From the NCBI GenBank assembly GCA_027307295.1, contig DAHUXF010000234.1, forward strand, positions 1-5,045: a DNA stretch of 5,045 bases, read 5' to 3'. How positions within the stretch are numbered: the first letter of the stretch is position 1; the number at the start of each line of letters is the position of its first letter. Origin of the DNA: Acidobacteriaceae bacterium. Its GTDB lineage: Bacteria; Acidobacteriota; Terriglobia; Terriglobales; Acidobacteriaceae. This document shows, piece after piece, positions 1 through 5,045 of this stretch. Position numbers and translations under genes: made by a program. The notes below the pieces were generated by a model. It did not search any database. It had not been told where the DNA came from and saw only the letters and a list, made by a program, of their open reading frames with translations.

Positions 1-135
1 TATATTGAAACCACTCACGAAGAGAAAAAGAAATAATTTTCCTGAAGCATACGTGTGCTCTCCAAGCGCCTGAAAAGTTGACGCAGCAAATAAATTTCCG
101 AATTGACACCAGCCTACGCAGAGGGAGAGGCCGGC

Positions 136-168
136 ATGTTCCGCCTTACCTGGGACGTTGAGAAATGA
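136..168 (+). CDS. Possible 10-codon leader minigene upstream of the SprT-like gene
   Basis: An ATG at 136 opens a short frame encoding MFRLTWDVEK, and its TGA stop (166-168) overlaps the ATG of the next gene (165-167) in an ATGA arrangement. A purine-rich stretch at 121-130 (GAGGGAGAGG) lies 5 nt upstream and resembles a Shine-Dalgarno site. The SprT-like gene has only a weak GAG directly before its own ATG. The minigene could therefore load ribosomes for the downstream gene by termination-reinitiation. No family is recognisable in ten residues, and the arrangement could be chance. Confidence 0.3.
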   Translation: MFRLTWDVEK

Positions 169-863
169 CGCCGCGACTTACAGAACTTTTTGAGCAAGCC
201 TATCGCGAACTGCGACCGCGCGCGCCCATGCCTGAATTTGAGGTCCGCTACTACCGTTTTGCCAACATCAGTAACACTATCCGGCTCCGTGAAGGAAAGC
301 TTCTGGTCCGCCTGTCTGATCTCCTGGAAGGCGCGCCTGAGCCGGTCCTTTACGCGATTCTGCACATCCTGATTGCCAAGCTTTATCGCAAGCCCGTAGA
401 TGTTGCGCAGGCCGCCCGCTACCGCAAACACACCGGCAGCCAGGCTCTCGCGGAGAAGATTCACCTCATTCGCCAGATGCGCGGGCGCAAGCGCATTGCC
501 GGCCCCAGGGGGCAACATTATGATCTTGACCAGATTTTTGATGCGTTGAACCTGCGCTTTTTTCATGGCCTGATGGCGCGTCCGCAAATGACCTGGAGCA
601 GCAATCATTCTCTGCGCAGCCTGGGCCATTACGATCCTGCTCACAACACCATCGTGGTCAGCCTGGTTTTTGACCGGCCCAACGTGCCACGGTATGCCAT
701 TGACTATCTAGTGTACCACGAGATGTTGCACCTTCGCCATCCTGTGAAATTGCGGGGCAGCCGGCGCTCGGTGCATCCCGCAGCGTTCCGGGAAGATGAA
801 AAACTTTTCCCGCAGCTCGCGGAAGCCAGGGAGTTTTTGAAACGCCTGGGCAATCTGGATTGA
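165..863 (+). CDS. SprT-like / M48-like zinc metallopeptidase domain protein
   Basis: This encodes a 232-residue soluble protein with no signal peptide or obvious membrane segment. The zinc-metalloprotease motif is HEMLH at residues 185-189, in the context YLVYHEMLHLRHP; H185 and H189 would bind zinc and E186 would be the catalytic base. H204, in the SVHPAAFRE stretch, is the likely third zinc ligand, as in SprT-like proteins where a histidine follows about 15 residues after HExxH. The N-terminal half (residues 1-110) is basic and helical in character and has no motif I recognise. No C-terminal cysteine zinc ribbon is present, unlike classical SprT. The ATG at 165 is the earliest possible start because an in-frame TGA lies at 159-161. 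SprT-domain proteins can cleave DNA-crosslinked proteins, but that role is only family inference here and the substrate is unknown. The gene converges on the acyltransferase gene, with 3 bp between the stops. Confidence 0.82.
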   Translation: MTPRLTELFEQAYRELRPRAPMPEFEVRYYRFANISNTIRLREGKLLVRLSDLLEGAPEPVLYAILHILIAKLYRKPVDVAQAARYRKHTGSQALAEKIHLIRQMRGRKRIAGPRGQHYDLDQIFDALNLRFFHGLMARPQMTWSSNHSLRSLGHYDPAHNTIVVSLVFDRPNVPRYAIDYLVYHEMLHLRHPVKLRGSRRSVHPAAFREDEKLFPQLAEAREFLKRLGNLD

Positions 864-866
864 CGG

Positions 867-1940
867 TTAAATGGCCACGCGCAGTTCTGCGATCGTTGAT
901 TTTCCAAAATGCGCAAGTTGTTCCGCCGCAGCATGAACGCGAAAAAGAGGCACTGTGCCAGTGGCCAGCCGCATCTTGTATGGCTGCTCGCCCGTCATGT
1001 AATCACAGTTGAGGCCCGCGGCCAGGGATTGCCGCGTGACTTCGTAGATCAATGTCAATGCAGGGGAATGCTTTTCCAGTTCGGCCGAAAACCAGCCAGT
1101 ATAAAAACGCCGGACACCCGGCTCAAGCAATGTCACAAGAGCCGCAGCCAGACTGGAGCCGTGTTCCAGGGTGAAGATCTCAAATGCCTCCGGCAAGAGT
1201 TGTGCTGCCGCCACCATGAACTCAATCCGCGCGCGGTCATGGAAGAGGCATGTGTTTTGCTGTTCAGCCTTGCGCTGGTAAATGGAATGCAAAAGTTGAG
1301 GATTGTTGCCATCATATTTCAGCAATTGAAATCCCAGCCGGGCCATCCGGCGGAGGTTGCGTCCCAGCCGCGAGTGCGCAGCAGCAAAAGTTTCAGCGGA
1401 GATATTGCCGGCCTGGACCATGGGAGCGGCCGCGAACGGAAGCAGTGGAAGCTTTGCCGGAATCAAATGGCGATCGCACTCGCGCACCGCTACAATTTCC
1501 AGCGGACATTTTCGTTCCGCAAGTGTGGCCAGCGCCGCCCACAAAACATCTTTATCCCCTTGGTGCAGAAAACCACGATAATCAAACAGCTCTTCACCCA
1601 GTAAGCGGACCGTAACATCTTTTTTATGGAGTAAATCTTTCTGGCGCAAAACAGCCGGCACAATGGCCGCTCCTCCGGAAGATTCAACGCAAATCACATA
1701 GGGCTCTTCCCTGCCGGCAAACATCCGGGCAGCAAGCTGGTTCAAGCCAAAATCCTGAAAGATGGTGGAACCGTTGCGCGCGATCAGTGAATCCCACAGC
1801 GGACGGATCCTGTCCATCTCCTGAGCGGAACGCAAAATCTGAATTTTGTGACCATGCTGCACAAGGGTATGACGCCATGGCATGCAGTGGGGATGTTTGC
1901 TGCTTTCAGCCCAGTGCTCAGCAACGACCTGATGGCGCAT
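867..1940 (-). CDS. GNAT-fold acyltransferase, BioF2/CelD-like (Acetyltransf_6 type)
   Basis: This encodes a 357-residue cytoplasmic protein. It resembles the double-GNAT-fold family called BioF2-like or 'cellulose biosynthesis protein CelD', a relative of FemAB aminoacyltransferases. The N-terminal part has LRSAQEMDRIRPLWDSL (residues 36-52) followed by the STIFQDFG segment (58-65), typical of the family entry region. The C-terminal part has the AAALVTLLEPGVRRFYTGW strand pair (about 265-283), then HSPALTLIYEV (291-301), and ends with the YMTGEQPYKMRLATG signature (about 314-328), where GEQPYK matches the family's G-E-x-x-Y-K pattern. These enzymes are thought to transfer acyl groups in envelope or polysaccharide synthesis; the substrate is unknown here. 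The ATG at 1940 gives the longest frame. An internal ATG at 1883 (residue 20) is an alternative that would still keep the whole domain, and neither start has a clear Shine-Dalgarno site. The gene reads away from gap, so it is transcribed separately from the glycolytic cluster. Confidence 0.78.
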   Translation of the reverse strand: MRHQVVAEHWAESSKHPHCMPWRHTLVQHGHKIQILRSAQEMDRIRPLWDSLIARNGSTIFQDFGLNQLAARMFAGREEPYVICVESSGGAAIVPAVLRQKDLLHKKDVTVRLLGEELFDYRGFLHQGDKDVLWAALATLAERKCPLEIVAVRECDRHLIPAKLPLLPFAAAPMVQAGNISAETFAAAHSRLGRNLRRMARLGFQLLKYDGNNPQLLHSIYQRKAEQQNTCLFHDRARIEFMVAAAQLLPEAFEIFTLEHGSSLAAALVTLLEPGVRRFYTGWFSAELEKHSPALTLIYEVTRQSLAAGLNCDYMTGEQPYKMRLATGTVPLFRVHAAAEQLAHFGKSTIAELRVAI

Positions 1941-2087
1941 CTATAAATTGACTGGGCTACAAGTTTGCGTCGGCTCGCTTGCCTCTGCTAACCTGATTAG
2001 TTTCAACCCAGTACGACAGCACTCCCATCAAGGTTTCTGCATCATATCGGTTTCAGTTCTCGGTTGAATTTGAAGGAGAATCACCTA
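1941..2087. promoter_or_regulatory. Divergent intergenic region between the acyltransferase gene and gap
   Basis: This 147-bp gap must hold the promoter of the gap-pgk-macro-tpiA cluster and probably that of the reverse acyltransferase gene. I could not find a convincing -35/-10 pair at normal spacing on either strand. The best fragments are a TTGCGT at 1965-1970 followed by TAACCT at 1989-1994 on the forward strand (18-bp spacer, poor -10), and a TTTATA on the reverse strand at 1942-1947 with no partner. A promoter here is inferred from gene layout and not read from a motif. Confidence 0.35.
2073..2078 (+). promoter_or_regulatory. Ribosome binding site of gap
   Basis: AAGGAG lies 9 nt before the ATG at 2088, an ideal Shine-Dalgarno site and spacing. 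It fixes the gap start at 2088 (protein beginning MAIKVGINGFG). An upstream in-frame TTG at 2064 would place this site inside the coding region and add eight non-conserved residues. Confidence 0.85.
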
Positions 2088-3095
2088 ATGGCAATCAAAG
2101 TTGGCATTAACGGCTTTGGCCGCATCGGACGCAACGTGCTGCGCACGGCAATCGATGACCCTAATATTGAATTCGTCGCGGTGAACGATCTCACCAGCCC
2201 GGCAACCCTTGCCCACCTTCTTAAATATGACTCCATTCTGGGCAATCTGAAGCAGGACATTAAAGCGGTTGGTGATTCCATCACCATCGGCGGCAAAGCA
2301 ATCAAAGTTTTTTCTGAAAAAGACCCGGCGGCTATCAACTGGGAGTCGGTTGGCGCACAGGTGGTGATTGAATCCACGGGCAAGTTCACAGATGCCGAAC
2401 AGGCCAAGAAGCATCTGCGCGGGCCGGTAAAAAAAGTCATTATTTCGGCGCCGGCCAAGAATGAAGACATCACTATTGTGCTGGGCGTGAATGAGAGCAA
2501 ATACGATCCTGCCAGGCACAATATTGTTTCCAATGCATCCTGCACAACCAATTGCCTGGCTCCGGTCGCCAAGGTAGTGCATGACAGCTTTAAGATCCAG
2601 AGCGGAACCATGACTACCATCCATTCTTATACGAATGATCAGGTCATTCTTGATTTTCCTCATAAAGACCTCCGCCGCGCCCGCGCTGCTGCCCTTTCCA
2701 TGATTCCCACTTCCACCGGAGCGGCCAAAGCGCTGAATCTGGTGATTCCGGACTTAAAAGGCAAGCTGGATGGCTTTGCCATGCGCGTGCCGACTCCTAA
2801 CGTTTCCGTGGTGGACCTGGTCGCTTTTGTTGAGAAGAGCACGAGCGTAGAAGAGGTGAACAAGGCCCTTCAGGCAGCGGCCAATGGACCCATGAAGGGC
2901 ATTCTGGGATACGAGACCGCTGAGTTGGTGTCCATTGATTACCGTGGTGATGAACGTTCTTCGATTGTTGATGCTCCCCTCACGCGCGTGGTGGCGGGCA
3001 ACTGCGTAAAAGTCATTGCATGGTATGACAATGAGTGGGGATATTCATGCCGCGTGCGTGACCTGATCCACTTTATGAGTAAAAAAGGACTGTAG
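2088..3095 (+). CDS. gap: Glyceraldehyde-3-phosphate dehydrogenase (NAD-type, GapA)
   Basis: This cytoplasmic enzyme oxidises and phosphorylates glyceraldehyde 3-phosphate to 1,3-bisphosphoglycerate, reducing NAD+. At 335 residues it is the normal family length. The N-terminal Rossmann motif GINGFGRIGR spans residues 6-15. VNDL (32-35) carries an aspartate at 34, in the position that favours NAD over NADP. The catalytic cysteine is C152 in ASCTTNCLAP (150-159), and its partner histidine is H179 in TTIHSYT. The phosphate-binding and S-loop stretch PHKDLRRARAAA follows at 191-202, and the C-terminal WYDNEWGYS motif lies at 312-320. No frame damage is visible. It is the first gene of the cluster, and pgk begins 20 nt after its TAG stop. 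The ATG at 2088 is chosen because of the strong AAGGAG upstream and the conserved N-terminus. A phosphorylating erythrose-4-phosphate dehydrogenase (Epd) is less likely, given the pgk/tpiA neighbours. Confidence 0.97.
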   Translation: MAIKVGINGFGRIGRNVLRTAIDDPNIEFVAVNDLTSPATLAHLLKYDSILGNLKQDIKAVGDSITIGGKAIKVFSEKDPAAINWESVGAQVVIESTGKFTDAEQAKKHLRGPVKKVIISAPAKNEDITIVLGVNESKYDPARHNIVSNASCTTNCLAPVAKVVHDSFKIQSGTMTTIHSYTNDQVILDFPHKDLRRARAAALSMIPTSTGAAKALNLVIPDLKGKLDGFAMRVPTPNVSVVDLVAFVEKSTSVEEVNKALQAAANGPMKGILGYETAELVSIDYRGDERSSIVDAPLTRVVAGNCVKVIAWYDNEWGYSCRVRDLIHFMSKKGL

Positions 3096-3106
3096 CGTTT
3101 GAAATC

Positions 3107-3110
3107 AGGA
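3107..3110 (+). promoter_or_regulatory. Ribosome binding site of pgk, deciding its start
   Basis: AGGA at 3107-3110 lies 5 nt before the ATG at 3116. It overlaps the earlier in-frame ATG at 3110 and so cannot serve that one. This favours 3116, which gives the family-typical N-terminus MAKLSIQDL in place of MTMAKL. Confidence 0.6.
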
Positions 3111-3823
3111 TGACTATGGCAAAGCTTTCCATCCAGGACCTTAAGCTCGATGGCCAGCGCATTTTCATGCGTGTGGATTTCAACGTTCCGCTGACCGAAG
3201 ATGGCCGCGTGTCCGACGACACGCGAATCCGCGAAACGTTGCCGACCATTGAATATGCAATACGCAAAGGAGCGCGGCTGATTCTGGCATCGCATCTGGG
3301 ACGGCCCAAAGGTAAATTTAATGCCAAGATGAGCCTGAAGCCGGCAGCAGAACGGCTCCGCATCCTGCTGGATGAAAAACTGGGCCGCAGTTGTAATGTG
3401 GGCTTTGCCCCGGACTGTATTGGCCTGGCAGCGGAGGAGATGGCCAATAAACTGGACAAAGGCCATACCCTGCTGCTGGAGAATTTGCGCTTTCACCCCG
3501 AAGAAGAAGCCAATGATGAGACATTTTCCCGCAAGCTTGCGGCCCTGGCAGATGTTTATGTAAATGATGCGTTTGGTTCGGCGCATCGGGCGCATGCATC
3601 CACGGCTGGGATCACCAGGTTTATGGATAAATCCGCTGCCGGCCTGTTGATGCAGAAAGAACTGGAATATCTGGGCAAAGCCATCACGCATCCGGAAAAA
3701 CCATTTGTCGCCATCATTGGCGGGGCCAAGGTTTCTGACAAGATTGATGTCATTCGCAACCTGCTCGCCAAGGTAGACGCATTGCTGATCGGCGGAGCCA
3801 TGGCTTATACCTTCCTGAAAGCG

Positions 3824-3826
3824 TAA
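3824..3826 (+). other. Premature in-frame TAA stop in pgk
   Basis: The codon lies between TTCCTGAAAGCG (FLKA) and GGCCATCAGGTAGGC (GHQVG). Known phosphoglycerate kinases usually have K or Q here (FLKAKG or FLKAQG), so one base change from AAA or CAA would give TAA, and CAA to TAA is a simple C-to-T transition. TAA also ends the full pgk frame at 4325-4327 and the acyltransferase gene, so general reassignment of TAA in this genome is unlikely. Confidence 0.95.
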
Positions 3827-3850
3827 GGCCATCAGGTAGGCAAGTCCCTA

Positions 3851-4327
3851 GTGGAAGACGATAAGCTGGAGCTGGCAAAGTCGCTTCTGCAAGATGCCGA
3901 GAGCAAGAAAGTACGCCTGCTGCTGCCATTGGACAATGTGATTGCGGAAAAAATTGATGCGGCAGCAAAGACCGCTATCGTCAAGACGGATGATGGAATC
4001 CCCGGCGGCCAGATGGGCTTGGATATTGGTCCGGAAACCATTGCCGCCTTCAGCAAAGAAATTGCCGGAGCCAGGACGATTGTCTGGAACGGTCCTATGG
4101 GGGTTTTTGAGGCAGCTCCATTTGCTAAAGGCACCATGAAGATTGCTGAGGCCGTGGCCGGAAATCGCTCTGCCACGTCGATTGTGGGCGGCGGCGATTC
4201 CGTTGCAGCCGTGCATCAATCCGGCCTGGCCAGTAAGATCACGCATATCTCCACCGGCGGCGGAGCATCGCTGGAGTTTCTGGAAGGCAAGAAACTGCCC
4301 GGCGTGGAAGCGCTGACTGACAAATAA
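3851..4327 (+). CDS. Possible separately translated C-terminal half of phosphoglycerate kinase
   Basis: Downstream of the premature TAA, a GTG at 3851 could restart translation. AGGTAGG at 3834-3840 lies 10 nt before it and resembles a Shine-Dalgarno site, and the stop is only 24 nt upstream of the GTG. The product would be 158 residues containing the nucleotide-binding motifs WNGPMGVFE and VGGGDS. The bases of the putative binding site also encode the conserved residues H-Q-V-G, so the resemblance is probably coincidental. The segment is primarily the 3' part of the interrupted pgk. Confidence 0.2.
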   Translation: MEDDKLELAKSLLQDAESKKVRLLLPLDNVIAEKIDAAAKTAIVKTDDGIPGGQMGLDIGPETIAAFSKEIAGARTIVWNGPMGVFEAAPFAKGTMKIAEAVAGNRSATSIVGGGDSVAAVHQSGLASKITHISTGGGASLEFLEGKKLPGVEALTDK

Positions 4328-4330
4328 AGC

Positions 4331-4933
4331 ATGCCGTCAACATTGCGTTATCGCATTGGAGCTGAAGCCACCCTCGAGTTGGTGATGGGAGACATCACCC
4401 ATGAATCCACTGATGCCATCGTGAACGCAGCCAACTCTTCCCTGCTGGGCGGCGGAGGCGTGGATGGAGCCATCCATCGCGCTGCCGGGCCGGGCCTGCT
4501 GGCGGAATGCAAAAAAATCCGCGAACAGCGGGGACCTCTTCCCCAAGGGAAAGCTGTAACCACAGCGGGCGGTCATTTGAAAGCTCGCTATGTAATTCAC
4601 ACCGTTGGTCCTATATGGCAGGGCGGCCATGTGAATGAGCCGCAGATACTGGAAAGTTGCTATTGCAATTGCCTGGAAGAAGCCGAGCGTTCGGCGTGCG
4701 CCAGCGTGAGCTTCCCTTCCGTATCAACGGGAGCATTTGGATATCCCGTAATCCCGGCGGCGCAGATCGCCCTGCGGACAGTAGTGGACATTTTGCACCG
4801 CCCTAAATCGGTCCGCCTGGTGCGTTTTGTACTTTTTGACCAAAACTCTTTCACCGCATATGCCCGCGCCGCGGAAAAGCTGGGCCGCGATTTCCCTCAC
4901 TACCAGATTGCACTTGATTCGACTTCATCATGA
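4331..4933 (+). CDS. Macro-domain protein, O-acetyl-ADP-ribose deacetylase (YmdB-like)
   Basis: This encodes a 200-residue single-domain macro protein, slightly longer than E. coli YmdB (177). The ADP-ribose-binding signature is very clear: MGDI (19-22) with D21 contacting adenine, AIVNAANSSLLGGGGVDGAIH (29-49), TVGPIW (91-96) and PSVSTGAFGYP (129-139), the phosphate-binding loop. N35 and D45 correspond to the catalytic N25/D35 pair of YmdB, so hydrolytic activity on O-acetyl-ADP-ribose or mono-ADP-ribosylated protein is likely. The protein is cytoplasmic, with no signal peptide. It starts 3 nt after the pgk stop without a recognisable Shine-Dalgarno site, and its TGA overlaps the tpiA start as ATGA, so its translation is probably coupled to both neighbours. 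Sitting between two glycolytic genes is unusual for this family. The premature stop in pgk, if real, could lower its expression by polarity. The family call is firm; the physiological substrate is unknown. Confidence 0.93.
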   Translation: MPSTLRYRIGAEATLELVMGDITHESTDAIVNAANSSLLGGGGVDGAIHRAAGPGLLAECKKIREQRGPLPQGKAVTTAGGHLKARYVIHTVGPIWQGGHVNEPQILESCYCNCLEEAERSACASVSFPSVSTGAFGYPVIPAAQIALRTVVDILHRPKSVRLVRFVLFDQNSFTAYARAAEKLGRDFPHYQIALDSTSS

Positions 4934-5045
4934 GAAAAAAACTGATTGCCGCCAACTGGAAGATGTATAAAACGCCCGAACAGACTACGGCGTTCTTCCG
5001 CGAATTCCTGCCGATGGTCGCCGATCATGAGCGCGACGAGATTGT
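4930..5045 (+). CDS. tpiA: Triosephosphate isomerase, 5' part (cut by window end)
   Basis: Only the first 38 codons and 2 bases are inside the window. The N-terminus MRKKLIAANWKMYKT carries the family hallmark AANWKM, with N9 and K11 as the substrate-binding asparagine and catalytic lysine. The enzyme interconverts dihydroxyacetone phosphate and glyceraldehyde 3-phosphate, supplying the substrate of Gap, and forms a cytoplasmic TIM barrel, normally of about 250 residues. Its ATG overlaps the macro-domain gene's TGA by the ATGA arrangement, and no Shine-Dalgarno site is visible, so translation is probably coupled. The neighbours gap and pgk support the call. Confidence 0.93.
   Translation, partial: MRKKLIAANWKMYKTPEQTTAFFREFLPMVADHERDEI

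Larger units (their letters stand above)
3116..4327 (+). pseudogene. pgk: Phosphoglycerate kinase gene interrupted by an in-frame TAA
   Basis: Phosphoglycerate kinase transfers phosphate from 1,3-bisphosphoglycerate to ADP in the cytoplasm, directly after Gap. The frame spans 403 codons, a normal length for the family, if the stop at codon 237 (3824-3826) is ignored. N-domain motifs are MRVDFNVPL (18-26), SHLGRPKG (59-66), ENLRFHPEE (122-130) and DAFGSAHRAHAS (151-162). Around the hinge and C-domain are GGAKVSDK (202-209) and GGAMAYTFLKA (226-236). After the stop the same frame continues with GHQVGKSLVE (238-247), WNGPMGVFE (324-332), VGGGDS (357-362) and STGGGASLEFL (379-389). Nothing is missing and no base is inserted or deleted, so the only lesion is a single codon. 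The product up to the stop would be 236 residues, keeping the substrate-binding N-domain but losing most of the nucleotide-binding domain. An enzyme this central should be intact, so the stop may be a sequence error or a very recent mutation; I call it 'pseudogene' only for the sequence as given. An alternative ATG lies at 3110. Confidence 0.9.

Noticed and set aside
78..108. TTGACG (78-83) and TTGACA (103-108) as -35 promoter elements for the SprT-like gene
   Set aside because: No acceptable -10 element lies 16-18 bp downstream of either one.
114..644. Reverse open frame of 176 codons opposite the SprT-like gene
   Set aside because: No motif and no independent support; the forward frame carries HEMLH and a family-like C-terminus.
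909..1604. Forward open frame of 231 codons opposite the acyltransferase gene
   Set aside because: Its composition is cysteine-, arginine- and histidine-heavy with no recognisable domain, while the reverse strand carries clear family signatures.
1951..2068. Short inverted repeats in the divergent region: ACTGGG/CCCAGT (1951-1956 and 2007-2012) and TTCAACC/GGTTGAA (2002-2008 and 2062-2068)
   Set aside because: Arms of 6-7 bp separated by about 50 bp are expected by chance and do not form a compact operator, riboswitch or terminator.
2085..2663. Overlapping reverse open frames opposite the first half of gap
   Set aside because: Shadows of a highly conserved forward gene, with no domain evidence.
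2939..3832. Long reverse-strand open frame (297 codons) across the end of gap and the first part of pgk
   Set aside because: It lies wholly opposite strongly conserved gap and pgk coding sequence, its translation shows no family motif, and it has no ribosome site; it is an antisense shadow.
3824..4327. Genome-wide reassignment of TAA as a sense codon
   Set aside because: TAA ends the full pgk frame (4325-4327) at the family-typical C-terminus and also ends the acyltransferase gene, so it is used as a normal stop here.

Overview
The window is ordinary chromosomal DNA from a moderately GC-rich bacterium, with dense coding, short intergenic gaps and AGGA-type ribosome binding sites where these are visible. 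The protein styles (a SprT-like HEMLHLRHP metalloprotein, a CelD/BioF2-like acetyltransferase, and a gap-pgk-tpiA cluster) suggest Acidobacteriota to me, but that is recall of family style and not proof. I see no mobile element, rRNA, tRNA or CRISPR array.

Layout. Positions 1-164 are a non-coding leader, apart from a possible 10-codon minigene at 136-168. A SprT-like zinc metalloprotein gene runs forward at 165-863. A BioF2/CelD-type acyltransferase gene runs in reverse at 867-1940, converging on it with only 3 bp between the stop codons. A 147-bp divergent intergenic region (1941-2087) follows, and then a forward glycolytic cluster: gap (2088-3095), pgk (3116-4327), a macro-domain ADP-ribose hydrolase gene (4331-4933) and the first 38 codons of tpiA (4930 to the window edge). 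The cluster genes are 20 nt apart, 3 nt apart, and overlapping by 4 nt, so they very probably form one operon.

Gap, Pgk and TpiA catalyse linked steps of lower glycolysis and gluconeogenesis. The macro-domain gene inserted between pgk and tpiA is not a glycolytic enzyme. Its placement suggests a link between ADP-ribose or NAD by-product metabolism and the NAD-dependent glycolytic step.

The two items most worth a second look are these. First, pgk carries an in-frame TAA at 3824-3826 inside an otherwise perfectly conserved reading frame. It is a nonsense mutation, a sequencing or assembly error, or (less likely) recoding or a split gene. Second, the macro-domain gene is embedded in the glycolytic operon with tight translational coupling. 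I did not find a clearly undescribed system here.
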